A stretch of DNA of 64,000 nt, taken from contig JASAON010001610.1 in assembly GCA_030849065.1 (NCBI GenBank), positions 1 to 64,000 of the forward strand, given 5' to 3'. A program made the position numbers and the translations under genes. Positions 39,716 to 48,700 of this stretch are shown piece by piece. The first letter of the stretch is position 1. The number at the start of each line of letters is the position of its first letter. The notes beneath the pieces are model-generated. The model saw only the letters and a list, made by a program, of their open reading frames with translations, made no database searches and was not told the origin of the DNA. This DNA is from Jaenimonas drosophilae. Its lineage: Eukaryota; Euglenozoa; Kinetoplastea; Trypanosomatida; Trypanosomatidae.

Positions 39716-42700
39716 CTATATCTCGGGTGATATTACGATGTTATGGCGCAGCTGCCTCAGTAGCGCCGCTGCGGCATCCTCTGCATCGTGTGTGGCGTGT
39801 GGAGAAACGTCGGTGTGTCCCTGAGACCCATTGCTACTCCTCCCACCAACGACGGGGCTCTTCGCTGACCCAGGGGACGCCCCCCTCGCAGCTACGTTGA
39901 TGGGACGATCACTCGACCACAGGCCTGGACTGAGGGAGGTGGGACGTGGAGTCACCCGGCCGGGTTCAGGCGGGGGGCTGTCGTTGCTGCCCATTGGCAG
40001 TACCCCTGTTGCACCCGCGTTGTGGTCCTCGTCGTTTCTGATGGGTGAAAGGGTCGTCATGCGTGCTGCATTCAACGAGCGCAAGGCTGCGGTGGCGTGA
40101 TCACGCGTGGAGGCGGGGGTGGGGCCCACACTCAATGCTGCGGCAGGACGTGGTGTTCGTTCACTGTTGGCGCCACCTGAGGGACGGCGCTCGGCACGGA
40201 AGTTCTCTGGGCGGCCCCCAGGGGAAGGAAGTCCTCCACGGCCAACCTCTACTCCTCCCTTGGCGGCGATAGCGCGTGATGCATGAGAGGATGACTTAGG
40301 TGTTGTCGGACCCACCTCTCCTCTTTCGGTGTGAGTGGGATGATTCCGAGGAGATTGCCCCGCTGAGTTCGTAGTACCCGGCGGGCCTGACAATCTCCGC
40401 ACCCTGTTAGCAGCGGCTTCCCCGCGGTGCATCGCTCCCTCAGCCGAAGCCGCTGCCGACGTGATGCGTGTGCCCCGTCCGAGGGCTCGACTACCGCCGA
40501 CACGAGAAATAGTCTTTGATTCCTGGTCATCCAAACTGACACGCTCCAGAGCCACTCTGGAAGTTCCCGTGGATCGTGACGTTGCGCTACCGGAATTGGT
40601 CGCGGCGTCAAAAGCTTGGCGAAGCTCCGCTAGCGTGCTGTATTGTTGCTGGATCCACATGCCGGTTTCCATGCTTGACGCGTCATGAGTACGTCGCTTC
40701 GGGGCAGTTAGTGGGGACAGCTCCTGTGTTGCCCCAATGGCGGCATGTCTACTCGCTTGACGAGCACTGGGGGTCAATTCACTTGCTTCAACAAACTTCG
40801 TCGTGCACTCCAGTGCATCTTGGGGGTCTCTATGTTCGTGAATACTCGCCAAGGAAGTCAATGGGAGTCGATCCGGCGTATTGGAGCACTGTTGTAGAGA
40901 GCGGGTTGTGTGTCGCTCCACCGAAGGGCGATTCAATGGCACGGCTTCTTCTATACCGCTCTGACTCAGGCCAAAAAAGCCTGTTGCCAGTGTTTCCTCT
41001 CTTCCAGCAGTACAAGAGCGGTGCACTGGGCTTTCACCGCTATTACCCAAATTAGAGCTTGGCAGTCGTGGCACTGAAACCAAGTTCGCCTGTTCGGTAG
41101 ATCGAGTTACCCTGGCATCTGGGCTGCTTTCTGATAGAATGGGTGTGTTATGATGGTCCAAATCGATCTCCACTACCATTCCGCGGTTGGGCGTGGCCCG
41201 TGGCAGGTGAGTACCTGCCTCCAATGGACCTCCACGTTTGATAGAATTAGTCTGACTTGCGACCATTGTATCATTTGGTGGAGATGTTCTGCTCGGGGAG
41301 GGTAATTCCAAGCTCACCTGGGGGTCAATGTCTAAGCATCTCTGCATCAGCTCAGCGGCAATGGCAGCATCACCCTCATCAATCGCCGGTTGGTGAAATG
41401 AATTCGACGACGGTGAGTCGTCCACAGCTCGTTCAAGGGGCGACACATCTATATTCAAAGAGGATGGCCTGGGTACATCCTGATGCTCCCGTACGGGGAT
41501 GTCAGTGCGTAGACTAGAGCTTGGTCTGTCCTGGTGCGGCAGAAGGTTTGCCCGCCCATTGTGCTCATCTATTGATGAAGGTTGTGTCGATCCAATAAGC
41601 TGTGATGTGCGATGATGCAGCTGGTCCCGCAATGTTTCTGGCAGCATCACTGAGGACGTTGGAACACCTGAAGCAGGATTTCGCTTACGCTGTGGGATTG
41701 AGTCTAAATGTTCGTAGGTGAGCTCATACAGCTCGAGAAAAGTATCAAGCTTCTTTTCGCGTTCGGCGATTTGTTGCTCCCGTTGTGCAAGGGATCTTTG
41801 GACTGCAGTTCCGGGATTGGAGGTCATGCTACCAGGCGCGTCCCATTCCGAGCAATCAGTATCTCTGAAACTACTTGGAAAACAATTCTGGAACATCTCT
41901 GCAATAGATTTATAAAGCCACGTCTCTGCTCTCAGTCGAAGTGCCTGCAGCTGAGAAATGTGGACGGCACTCGACGGAGCAGACGATAAATCACCAACGC
42001 CATTCGTCATTCTCTTCACAATGAACTGCAACTCAGAGCTCGGTGAGGCAGGTGGGTTGCTGGCGCCGAAGCGTGTCTCCAAAATCGAGCTGATAAGTTG
42101 ACCAATGCAGTCAAGATCCCTCCGCTGATAAAACGACGATTCAGCAACTTCGCCTCCAGCGTTAGATGACTGCGGGAGTGAAGTAATGCAAAAGTATGCA
42201 TGATGAGGTTGAGTTTGGGGGGTAATGTAAGCGTTTGGAAGAACAATATTTGGCCAGCTTTCCTGAAGGAACACATTCAAAACTTCGTCATCGGAGAGCG
42301 GCTTTTTAGATACTGTCTGGCTGCGATGGATGTGGGCAGCATCTCGAAAGGCGCTGCACAAATCATCCATAAGATTTGGTGCTACAGAAAAGCATATGAT
42401 GTCATCAGCCACAATATTTCCATTGAAGTGAAGTCCAGCAGAATGAACAGCAGCCAGGCACGCGACAAGTCCGTTAAGCATGCGCCAAATCATTTCCTCG
42501 CTCCATAGGGATACTGACAGTTCAGTTGATCCTCTTCGGGTTTGCTGCGACCGTTGAATGTACTCTGAAAGCATATACTGAGAACGCCAATTGTCCGAGC
42601 CAGGTGCACTATGAAGGATAGATGTCAACGTAGCAATATATCCATCCCGTAATTTTGAGCTCAGGCGCGGCGAGACACGTGGATTCACTGCCACGCTCAA

Positions 42701-43138
42701 TGAAGAAAATTGTGGGAATGAATACATGAAATTGTAGCTCGCGCTCACTTTGCGGGAGTCAGAACTGTGCGGCTTGTCTACGTGAGAAGATACAGCTCGC
42801 AGGAATGGAAGCATAGAAAATGCTGCGGAGAACATGCACATTGGAGGCATCGGCTGACCCGAGTTTAAGCTGAGAGCGTTGATATCGATGATGTCAACGG
42901 GTTTTTGCTGTCCTTTCATATTCGAATGTAGCAGCTGTTTGAAGAACTCATTGACTACTGCCTCGCATTGTTGATGCACTTTAGAGCATAAATTGCATTG
43001 AGATAAGTACCTATGATGAAAGCTGGTTGTGCCCTCTACCGACACAACTTTCATAACGTAGTGATTTGATCCCTCATCATTCAAATCTGACTCAACAACG
43101 TAGGTGGTTCCATTTGGGAACGAGGACACTATATTCAT
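39716..43138 (-). CDS. Probable pseudokinase with long disordered C-terminal region
   Basis: A 1140-residue protein from the ATG at 43138 (MNIVSSFPNG); the frame extends a little further but without an ATG. The N-terminal ~400 residues have the plan of a protein kinase: two strands with FPNGTTYVV and YVMKVVS (Lys30 at the VAIK position), a helical lobe with SEEMIWRMLNGLVACLAAVH, and a catalytic-loop equivalent AGLHFNGNIVADDI in which HRD has become His237-Phe-Asn. I find no DFG or APE. RRDLDCIGQLISSIL resembles the helix F region. This points to a catalytically dead kinase fold. A short coiled coil (about 447-477, QIAEREKKLD) follows, then about 600 residues rich in Ser, Pro, Thr and Arg that are probably disordered and phosphorylated. 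It could be a scaffold for a kinase or RNA-decay complex; a specific family is not recognised. Confidence 0.65.
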   Translation of the reverse strand: MNIVSSFPNGTTYVVESDLNDEGSNHYVMKVVSVEGTTSFHHRYLSQCNLCSKVHQQCEAVVNEFFKQLLHSNMKGQQKPVDIIDINALSLNSGQPMPPMCMFSAAFSMLPFLRAVSSHVDKPHSSDSRKVSASYNFMYSFPQFSSLSVAVNPRVSPRLSSKLRDGYIATLTSILHSAPGSDNWRSQYMLSEYIQRSQQTRRGSTELSVSLWSEEMIWRMLNGLVACLAAVHSAGLHFNGNIVADDIICFSVAPNLMDDLCSAFRDAAHIHRSQTVSKKPLSDDEVLNVFLQESWPNIVLPNAYITPQTQPHHAYFCITSLPQSSNAGGEVAESSFYQRRDLDCIGQLISSILETRFGASNPPASPSSELQFIVKRMTNGVGDLSSAPSSAVHISQLQALRLRAETWLYKSIAEMFQNCFPSSFRDTDCSEWDAPGSMTSNPGTAVQRSLAQREQQIAEREKKLDTFLELYELTYEHLDSIPQRKRNPASGVPTSSVMLPETLRDQLHHRTSQLIGSTQPSSIDEHNGRANLLPHQDRPSSSLRTDIPVREHQDVPRPSSLNIDVSPLERAVDDSPSSNSFHQPAIDEGDAAIAAELMQRCLDIDPQVSLELPSPSRTSPPNDTMVASQTNSIKRGGPLEAGTHLPRATPNRGMVVEIDLDHHNTPILSESSPDARVTRSTEQANLVSVPRLPSSNLGNSGESPVHRSCTAGREETLATGFFGLSQSGIEEAVPLNRPSVERHTTRSLQQCSNTPDRLPLTSLASIHEHRDPQDALECTTKFVEASELTPSARQASRHAAIGATQELSPLTAPKRRTHDASSMETGMWIQQQYSTLAELRQAFDAATNSGSATSRSTGTSRVALERVSLDDQESKTISRVGGSRALGRGTRITSAAASAEGAMHRGEAAANRVRRLSGPPGTTNSAGQSPRNHPTHTERGEVGPTTPKSSSHASRAIAAKGGVEVGRGGLPSPGGRPENFRAERRPSGGANSERTPRPAAALSVGPTPASTRDHATAALRSLNAARMTTLSPIRNDEDHNAGATGVLPMGSNDSPPPEPGRVTPRPTSLSPGLWSSDRPINVAARGASPGSAKSPVVGGRSSNGSQGHTDVSPHATHDAEDAAAALLRQLRHNIVISPEI

Positions 43139-43351
43139 TGCGCAGTCTTGGAAAATGATGGAAAGAATCAATCTGCTGACAAAAGAAAGACCGGATCAAA
43201 AATTGAAGTATTTTGTTCAAAGCTCACCAGCATCATTGAAGCTGTCTATCTCTACCATAGAGACCTCCATCTGTAGATCATCTGTTTCAATTAAAATGAA
43301 CGCAAATCACAAATGCTCTCAAATCAGATTTTCCCGCAAAGCACCCTTGGA

Positions 43352-43798
43352 TTAAACGAGACCCATCTTGCTGGCGGTCTCAAGAGCATCGTTGGATGCG
43401 GAGAGACGAATGTACGCCTTCTTCAGACCATCGGGGCGGATGAGGGTGTTCACCTTCACGGCCTTGACCTGGTAGAGCTTGCGCATGGCCTTCTTGATCT
43501 CGGTCTTGTTGGAGCGAGCATCCACGATGAAGGTGAGGGTGTTGTTCTCCTCAATCTTCTTCATGGCCTTGTCCGTCGTCAGAGGGTAACGGATGACGGA
43601 AAACGCATCACGCTTGTTCTGAATGACGTTCAGGTTGTTAGAGGGCTTGTGCGTCTCGGGGCGGCGGTAGGTGTGAGGGCGACGAAACTGGGGACGAGTG
43701 TACGCCTTGCGGGAAATAACCTTCACAACCTTGGCAGCCTTCACCTCCTTGGCGGGGGCCTTCTTGGCATCCTTCTGAGTGGCGGTCTTGGCGGGCAT
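43352..43798 (-). CDS. Large-subunit ribosomal protein uL23 (L23a/L25)
   Basis: A 148-residue protein of the cytosolic 60S subunit, next to the exit tunnel, where it binds 25S-type rRNA and docks SRP and other nascent-chain factors. The N-terminal ~50 residues form the basic eukaryotic extension (KDAKKAPAKEVKAAKVVKV, then RRPHTYRRPETHKP). The conserved globular domain runs from about residue 66 (FSVIRYPLTTDKAMKKIEEN) through FIVDARSNKTEIKKAM and VNTLIRPDGLKKAYIRLS to the C-terminus. Length and sequence are typical of eukaryotic uL23. It sits second in the left array, just inside the strand switch. A pyrimidine tract and AG at 43819-43820 (minus strand) would give a 5' UTR of about 20 nt. Confidence 0.97.
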   Translation of the reverse strand: MPAKTATQKDAKKAPAKEVKAAKVVKVISRKAYTRPQFRRPHTYRRPETHKPSNNLNVIQNKRDAFSVIRYPLTTDKAMKKIEENNTLTFIVDARSNKTEIKKAMRKLYQVKAVKVNTLIRPDGLKKAYIRLSASNDALETASKMGLV

Positions 43799-43818
43799 TT
43801 GAGCTATGGTGAATACTG

Positions 43819-43850
43819 CTAGAGGTCAAATAAAAAGAAAAAGAAAATTT
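43819..43850 (-). promoter_or_regulatory. Putative spliced-leader acceptor for uL23
   Basis: Reading the minus strand, a T/C-rich stretch (opposite 43831-43850) is followed by ACCTCTAG, with the AG at 43820-43819, about 20 nt before the ATG. This is the expected layout for a kinetoplastid trans-splice acceptor. Confidence 0.55.
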
Positions 43851-44084
43851 TAAGAAGCGACGTAATAGCAAGTAGGCTATGGGCAAATCACAATTGGGCA
43901 TGACAATAATGTGTCAGCAAAAACAAATGAAACCCAGTAAGTGAAATTTCATCTATGGTAGTCAGTAACGAAATAGGGGTCACACGGTGCGGTATGAATT
44001 TTATGTATAATGTATGAAGAAGGAGATCCTAGTGATGCACATCACCACTCTTGTCAAAAGCAGTACCTAGTGTTCATTTCAAAG

Positions 44085-44858
44085 TTACTTTTCAGCAAGC
44101 TCCATCCAGTGGCTTACGGCCCTTCGGTCACTTTGCTTAACACCAAAAGCTTCGTACACACTTGTCATGATGCCATTCCACACAGCTTCGAATTTTGCAG
44201 CATCCAGAGTGTCCTCCACCGAGATGTTGTCGATGCAGCGATGCAAAAGAACGTTGTCCTCCACTCCATTATTGACCTTGACATAAGTACCATTCTTGTA
44301 ACCTCCAAGCTGTCTGATCCAATTGAGGGTGTGCTTCGCAACGTAGTAAGCTGTCAGATTGAAATCCAAATCCGCTGCCGCAGCGATCATTGACTCTGTG
44401 ATGAGGTCAAAGCGGTGGAAGTTGCTGAGTTGAATGATGTTTCGAAAACTGGCAACTGCGTTAGTTGTCTCAGTGAGTGGGAGAAACAGCATACCATTAA
44501 CGACTGCTGATGAATTACCTGATACAGGAGTAATAGGGTCAAACAGAGGTCTCTTCAATACGTCAGCGCACTTTGGAGAAGAATCCAACTGGATCATTCC
44601 TGACAACGAGAAATGCAGAATATCGACAAGCTCAATTTTAACATTGTTAAAGTCCGGTTCGGCCGCGATATTTTTCCACCACTTCCATGGATAAGAGTCA
44701 AGAAGCTCTGTGCTTTCCATTGTAATTGCCAAACTCCAGTCATCAAGACTGCGAACCGTTCGCCAAGAAGTGTTGATCATTGCATTGAGACCATCCTGCA
44801 GCTGCGACAGAGATTTGAGAATTGCCGGTGTGATGCACACGGAGCGAGGACGCTTCAT
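44085..44858 (-). CDS. Dimeric all-alpha dUTPase (dUTP nucleotidohydrolase)
   Basis: A 257-residue enzyme that hydrolyses dUTP (and dUDP in this family) to dUMP, keeping uracil out of DNA and feeding dTMP synthesis. It belongs to the all-alpha NTP pyrophosphatase superfamily used by kinetoplastids in place of the trimeric beta dUTPase. The sequence is close to the Leishmania and trypanosome enzymes: LSQLQDGLNAMI, then ITMESTELLDSYPWKWWKN with metal-binding Glu48 and Glu51, then IELVDILHFSLSG with Glu76 and Asp79. Length is normal for the family. It is the first gene of the left array, starting about 1 kb from the first gene of the opposite array. A pyrimidine tract (TTTTCTTCTCTTTCTGAAG on the sense strand) lies about 40 nt upstream of the start. 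Confidence 0.96.
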   Translation of the reverse strand: MKRPRSVCITPAILKSLSQLQDGLNAMINTSWRTVRSLDDWSLAITMESTELLDSYPWKWWKNIAAEPDFNNVKIELVDILHFSLSGMIQLDSSPKCADVLKRPLFDPITPVSGNSSAVVNGMLFLPLTETTNAVASFRNIIQLSNFHRFDLITESMIAAAADLDFNLTAYYVAKHTLNWIRQLGGYKNGTYVKVNNGVEDNVLLHRCIDNISVEDTLDAAKFEAVWNGIMTSVYEAFGVKQSDRRAVSHWMELAEK

Positions 44859-44900
44859 TCTCTGGAGTCAGAGTTTTGATGTGTTGGGAGGAGCCAAGAC

Positions 44901-44925
44901 CTTCAGAAAGAGAAGAAAATAGGGC
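44901..44925 (-). promoter_or_regulatory. Putative spliced-leader acceptor for dUTPase
   Basis: The sense-strand tract TTTTCTTCTCTTTCTGAAG ends in AG at 44902-44901, 43 nt upstream of the dUTPase ATG. Confidence 0.55.
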
Positions 44926-45815
44926 AATCTTAACAACCACGAACTACTCGCAACGATTTCTATCAATATCGATGTTCTTTGGCCCGATGCCAATGACGGA
45001 AGCCACATGAAGAACAGAACAGCAGACCCCCGCCCCCAAGCACCCACCACCAATGGTTGTGCTCCTTGGTTCCATGCAGTCCCCGCAACCAACCACACCC
45101 CGGAATGGAAGAACATCCGCCCCAACCCTCACAAAAGAAAACCCACCAACCCCTCCCCCCCCCCCGCGCGAACACGCGCCACGCCAACGAAACTTGGTGG
45201 GGGGTGACGCAAACCGCCCAAAAACACAAGTCACACCCCATTTCCCTGTCATGAAGGATGTCCCCCGCGCGGAAAAGTTAGCCACTCACCCACCCCCGCT
45301 ATACAATTGAACACCTCCCAATCCCCCCCCTCCCACACCGAACCCCCCTGCTTTCAGCCCTTCACAAATCCCCCGCCAGGTGAACCCGGCCAGCGAGTGC
45401 AGTGAAGGCCATGAAAGGTAATTCATGGCAGTTACCCTGGAGAGCAGTGTGGCGAAATTGCTGTTATGACTCAACGGGGCATCATCCGACAAAACTCTGG
45501 GATTTCAATAGAGCAAAAATCGGAAGAATCATTTAGGTTTGAGACCTTTGACTCTTCACTTCTCTCCATCTCACAAATGGCATTATTTTCAAATTGAAAG
45601 GTATTTCCACGATTATCATAGGTCACGATTTTTTTGCTGGCCGTCCCCAAAAATGAAATTTTGCCGGATAATCATTGATTACTGAATATTGGTCGTGGGC
45701 AGTGCAAGAATTGGGAGTGACTTAAGTAATTTTTTTGGTTTTGATTGTTGGCAATGAAAAATATACTTATTTGTGACCCTGTTTTTTAGACCTCTTGAGA
45801 GAATTCGTCCTGTGA

Positions 45816-45845
45816 TATCTTCTCTCTATCTTCTGGGCACATTAG
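45816..45845 (+). promoter_or_regulatory. Putative spliced-leader acceptor for glutamine synthetase
   Basis: A TCTTCTCTCTATCTTCT tract is followed by the first AG at 45844-45845, 28 nt upstream of the ATG at 45874. Confidence 0.55.
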
Positions 45846-45873
45846 TCAGTATTTTCAAGCCAGAGCAATTACC

Positions 45874-47019
45874 ATGTCGGCGTCGACGAATCAACCTGTT
45901 CGTGTTACATACATCTGGCTTGCTGGAAAGGATTCTCATCATGACATCCGCAGCAAGGACCGCACAATGTACCTAAGCGCGGAAGAAGTTAAGCAGCCCC
46001 CAAAATCGCTGCTTGCTGATGGGCTGTTTCCTGTGTGGAACTTTGATGGGTCATCAACAGGTCAGGCCAAAGGTTTGGACACTGAAATTCTTCTGAAGCC
46101 AGTCAATGCTTACCCATGCTATCTTCCCCGGCCCAACACAGATATTCCGTGGATTTTGGTGCTTGCGGAGTGCTATCTGCCGAATGGCGAGCCCACGGAG
46201 GACAATTCCCGCGCTGTGGCTCGTGTTATTTTTGAGCAGTTACCAGAAGAATGCCCTTGGTTTGGTTTGGAGCAGGAGTATTTTTTGTTGGGAACTGATG
46301 GACGGCCATATGGTTGGCCTTCTCGCGGATTTCCTGCACCGCAGGGACCATACTACTGTTCCACTGGCGCAGCAGTTGCCAGCGGACGGAAGTATGTTGA
46401 CCTTCATTATGAAACTTGTCTCCGAATGGGGCTTAATGTCTCAGGCACTAATGCTGAGGTGACTCCTGGTCAGTGGGAATACCAGGTTGGTCCATGTGAA
46501 GGAATTGAAATGGGTGATCAGCTTACGGTTGCTCGGTGGGTATTGTTACGGCTTCTTGAAGATGAGGGACTCGATGCTGATTACCGTGCAAAGCCCATTC
46601 ACGGAGATTGGAATGGAAGCGGTCTTCATACCAACTTCTCTACTGCCGCAACCCGAGCTGAGAATGGCTTGGATGCGATCTACAAATACATTGAGCGACT
46701 TCGACACACGGTAAGCAAGGACATCATTTTCTATGGACCAGAGAACAACGAGCGACTGACCGGGAAGCATGAAACATCAAAAGCGACGGAGTTCAGCTCC
46801 GGAGTCGGAACTCGCGGAACCTCCATTCGAATTCCGAATTCAGTCGCCAGTGAGAAAAAAGGATACATGGAAGACAGGCGCCCGGCTGGAGATGCTGACC
46901 CGTACCTTGTTACATCGCGTCTTTTTGCTTCTTGTGTCGGTATCGAGGCTCCATCACTTGAGAAAGCTTCCCCAACTCATCAGAAGGATTGGATGAAGCG
47001 CGCGTTTCCCTCTGCATGA
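45874..47019 (+). CDS. Glutamine synthetase, eukaryotic type II
   Basis: A 381-residue cytosolic enzyme that joins ammonia to glutamate using ATP. The N-terminal beta-grasp domain contains WNFDGSSTGQ (residues 55-64). The catalytic barrel has FGLEQEYFLL (Glu133, Glu135), NAEVTPGQWEYQ (Glu195, Glu202), NGSGLHTNFST (His252; more usually NGAGCHTNFS in this family), RLTGKHET and RGTSIRIP for phosphate and substrate binding, and YMEDRRP near residue 331. Length and motif order are normal for GSII, which works as a decamer. It is the first gene of the right array. Leishmania and T. cruzi have glutamine synthetase, and free-living relatives would need it for nitrogen assimilation. AT-content is higher than in the left-arm genes. 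Confidence 0.97.
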   Translation: MSASTNQPVRVTYIWLAGKDSHHDIRSKDRTMYLSAEEVKQPPKSLLADGLFPVWNFDGSSTGQAKGLDTEILLKPVNAYPCYLPRPNTDIPWILVLAECYLPNGEPTEDNSRAVARVIFEQLPEECPWFGLEQEYFLLGTDGRPYGWPSRGFPAPQGPYYCSTGAAVASGRKYVDLHYETCLRMGLNVSGTNAEVTPGQWEYQVGPCEGIEMGDQLTVARWVLLRLLEDEGLDADYRAKPIHGDWNGSGLHTNFSTAATRAENGLDAIYKYIERLRHTVSKDIIFYGPENNERLTGKHETSKATEFSSGVGTRGTSIRIPNSVASEKKGYMEDRRPAGDADPYLVTSRLFASCVGIEAPSLEKASPTHQKDWMKRAFPSA

Positions 47020-47418
47020 TTAATAATCATGGGTAATTGGTTTGGAACTTGACACAAAAATTGTGGGTACTCAGGACGCTTTACTTTTGGAATATATGCT
47101 GTAATTTGACCGACAATCCCCCCTTCGCAGTTGGTGAAGCACTCTAAGAGTCTTTTGCAGCTCCTCATGGAATCAATGAAGTGATGTAGCGATGAATACG
47201 TGTTGAGATTCTCCCTCTACCCCGTTTTGTGAACGCCCATCTGCCCCTTAAGCATAACGGATCCATCCGAAGTCGACATCTGATGATCGGATTTATGTTG
47301 ACCTATTTTTATTGGAATGTATTGAATTGTTCACGGCAGTGAGAGTTCATTCATTTGGACAAAGGATAAACAGTTATTCACTTCTTTCAATTATTACCCT
47401 TTTTATTTGTTTGAAGGA
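47020..47418. other. Intergenic region between glutamine synthetase and the CCCH gene
   Basis: About 400 bp of AT-rich DNA carrying the 3' UTR of glutamine synthetase and a pyrimidine tract (about 47378-47412). No gene is seen. Confidence 0.5.
47378..47416 (+). promoter_or_regulatory. Putative spliced-leader acceptor for the CCCH gene
   Basis: A T/C-rich tract runs into TTTGAAG, with AG at 47415-47416, only 2 nt before the ATG at 47419. Such a short 5' UTR would be unusual, so an earlier AG or a downstream start is possible. Confidence 0.4.
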
Positions 47419-48609
47419 ATGCAGCAGTTTTCTCGGGAGAACAACGTTGTATATGGTGATTCTAGTGTCCACCCTGCAAAGGTACAACGAAAGCGCAAAA
47501 AGAAAAAGGGGCCGAAGAGACTTTATGATCAATATCTTGCCGATTCTGGAAGTGACAACTCCGGAGAATTTTGCGATCAGGATGCTGAGCAACCCTGTTG
47601 TGATCACGAAGAATTTTGCGTAGGCATGGATATCAATATATTGATTCAGCAGACACTTCAGAATATCGTTCAAAGCGTCTCATTGGAAGACTGCGACGGT
47701 CTATCCAACTTTGGCGACTTCGAGTTGAGCTGCTTTGCAGCTGCTCTGAAGAACAACAGCTCAATAGTCTCACTTCAGATTCGGTATGTTGATGTGACTC
47801 ACACTTCTCTCATCCCTTTATGCCAGGCACTTCTGAATCACTCGGGAATTCGCGCTTTAGATATTACTGGAACATCCGGAGGCGAAATCACTGGGAGAGC
47901 TCTTCGCGACCTAGTTTGCACAAATTCGAACATCATTTTTACTAGACTTGATGATGCGATTGTTAGTGTTGAAGATTCAATTATAATCAACGAGGCAACA
48001 CAGTATAATGCAATGGTTTGTGCAGATCCAAACAATAATCCATTTCAGCTTGGGCTACTGAGAAAAATCAGCGCAATTGAAGAAGAAGAGCAGCAGTTCA
48101 ACAAGCAGCTTCAATCGCGGCAATGGTTTGCAGATGACTCAAATTTCACTGAAAGTCGAAATAAGTATGAAACAAAAATCATAAAGAAACCGTTGACTGG
48201 AAATGCAAAAATTAGGGCTGATGTGTGCTCTCAGTACATTCAAGGTCAATGCGTTTATGGGTCACGGTGCAAGTTTTTCCATCCAGACAGAACCACAGCG
48301 CTAAAAAATGCGGCAGTGTCAAGAGAGTGGATGCTAATGAACTCTGATCACGGGGTGGATTCTATCTCGTCAGTAGCGGTTACAGCCTCGTCGGTTAATC
48401 TTCGTAGGCGTCTTCAAAGCCGCCTCCGGCCTCCTCAGTTTACTCTCAAGGATGGACATTGTCGCACAGTTCGTGAGCCCACCCCTGGTGCTGGATCTCC
48501 TGAAGAAGACCCCTCTCCAGGTTCATTGCGTGTTTCAGAGCTTGCCTCTCTCTGGGTGTGTAGCATTACAGTCATTGCCTGCTGTTCGCTTATAATGAAG
48601 ATTGTTTGA
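47419..48609 (+). CDS. LRR-like/CCCH zinc-finger protein, probable RNA-binding regulator
   Basis: A 396-residue protein starting at the ATG at 47419 (MQQFSREN). A basic nuclear-localisation-like patch (QRKRKKKKGPKR) lies near residues 24-35 and is followed by an acidic stretch. Residues about 80-190 look like leucine-rich repeats of the ribonuclease-inhibitor or tropomodulin kind (NNSSIVSLQIRYVDVTH; ALLNHSGIRALDITGTSG). A single CCCH finger sits at about 268-290: CSQYIQGQCVYGSRCKFFH, spacing C-x7-C-x5-C-x3-H, typical of RNA-binding fingers. The C-terminus is Ser/Arg/Pro-rich. In kinetoplastids, where control is mainly post-transcriptional, CCCH proteins often set mRNA stability. The target and effect here are unknown. 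Confidence 0.85.
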   Translation: MQQFSRENNVVYGDSSVHPAKVQRKRKKKKGPKRLYDQYLADSGSDNSGEFCDQDAEQPCCDHEEFCVGMDINILIQQTLQNIVQSVSLEDCDGLSNFGDFELSCFAAALKNNSSIVSLQIRYVDVTHTSLIPLCQALLNHSGIRALDITGTSGGEITGRALRDLVCTNSNIIFTRLDDAIVSVEDSIIINEATQYNAMVCADPNNNPFQLGLLRKISAIEEEEQQFNKQLQSRQWFADDSNFTESRNKYETKIIKKPLTGNAKIRADVCSQYIQGQCVYGSRCKFFHPDRTTALKNAAVSREWMLMNSDHGVDSISSVAVTASSVNLRRRLQSRLRPPQFTLKDGHCRTVREPTPGAGSPEEDPSPGSLRVSELASLWVCSITVIACCSLIMKIV

Positions 48610-48700
48610 AAATTGTTGCAGCATTACCGTACTGTTAATAGTTCATCTGTGCATCTGACACTGGAAAAGCGATTTCGCTCAATCTTATCTGCTTGTTACT

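Larger units (their letters stand above)
44859..45873. promoter_or_regulatory. Divergent strand-switch region, probable bidirectional Pol II start domain
   Basis: All genes to the left run on the minus strand and all to the right on the plus strand, so transcription must diverge from this ~1-kb gap. It holds no credible gene. The middle (45020-45370) is strongly C-rich on the plus strand, with C11 at 45155-45165, C8 at 45323-45330 and C6 at 45343-45348, so the leftward sense strand is G-rich. The right part (45520-45790) is AT-rich. G-tracts at divergent switch regions marked by histone variants are known from trypanosomes; that this region works in the same way is inferred. Confidence 0.75.

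Noticed and set aside
45007..45310. Short plus-strand Pro/Thr-rich ORFs in the strand-switch region
   Set aside because: They are translations of the C-rich tracts and show no codon structure or domain.
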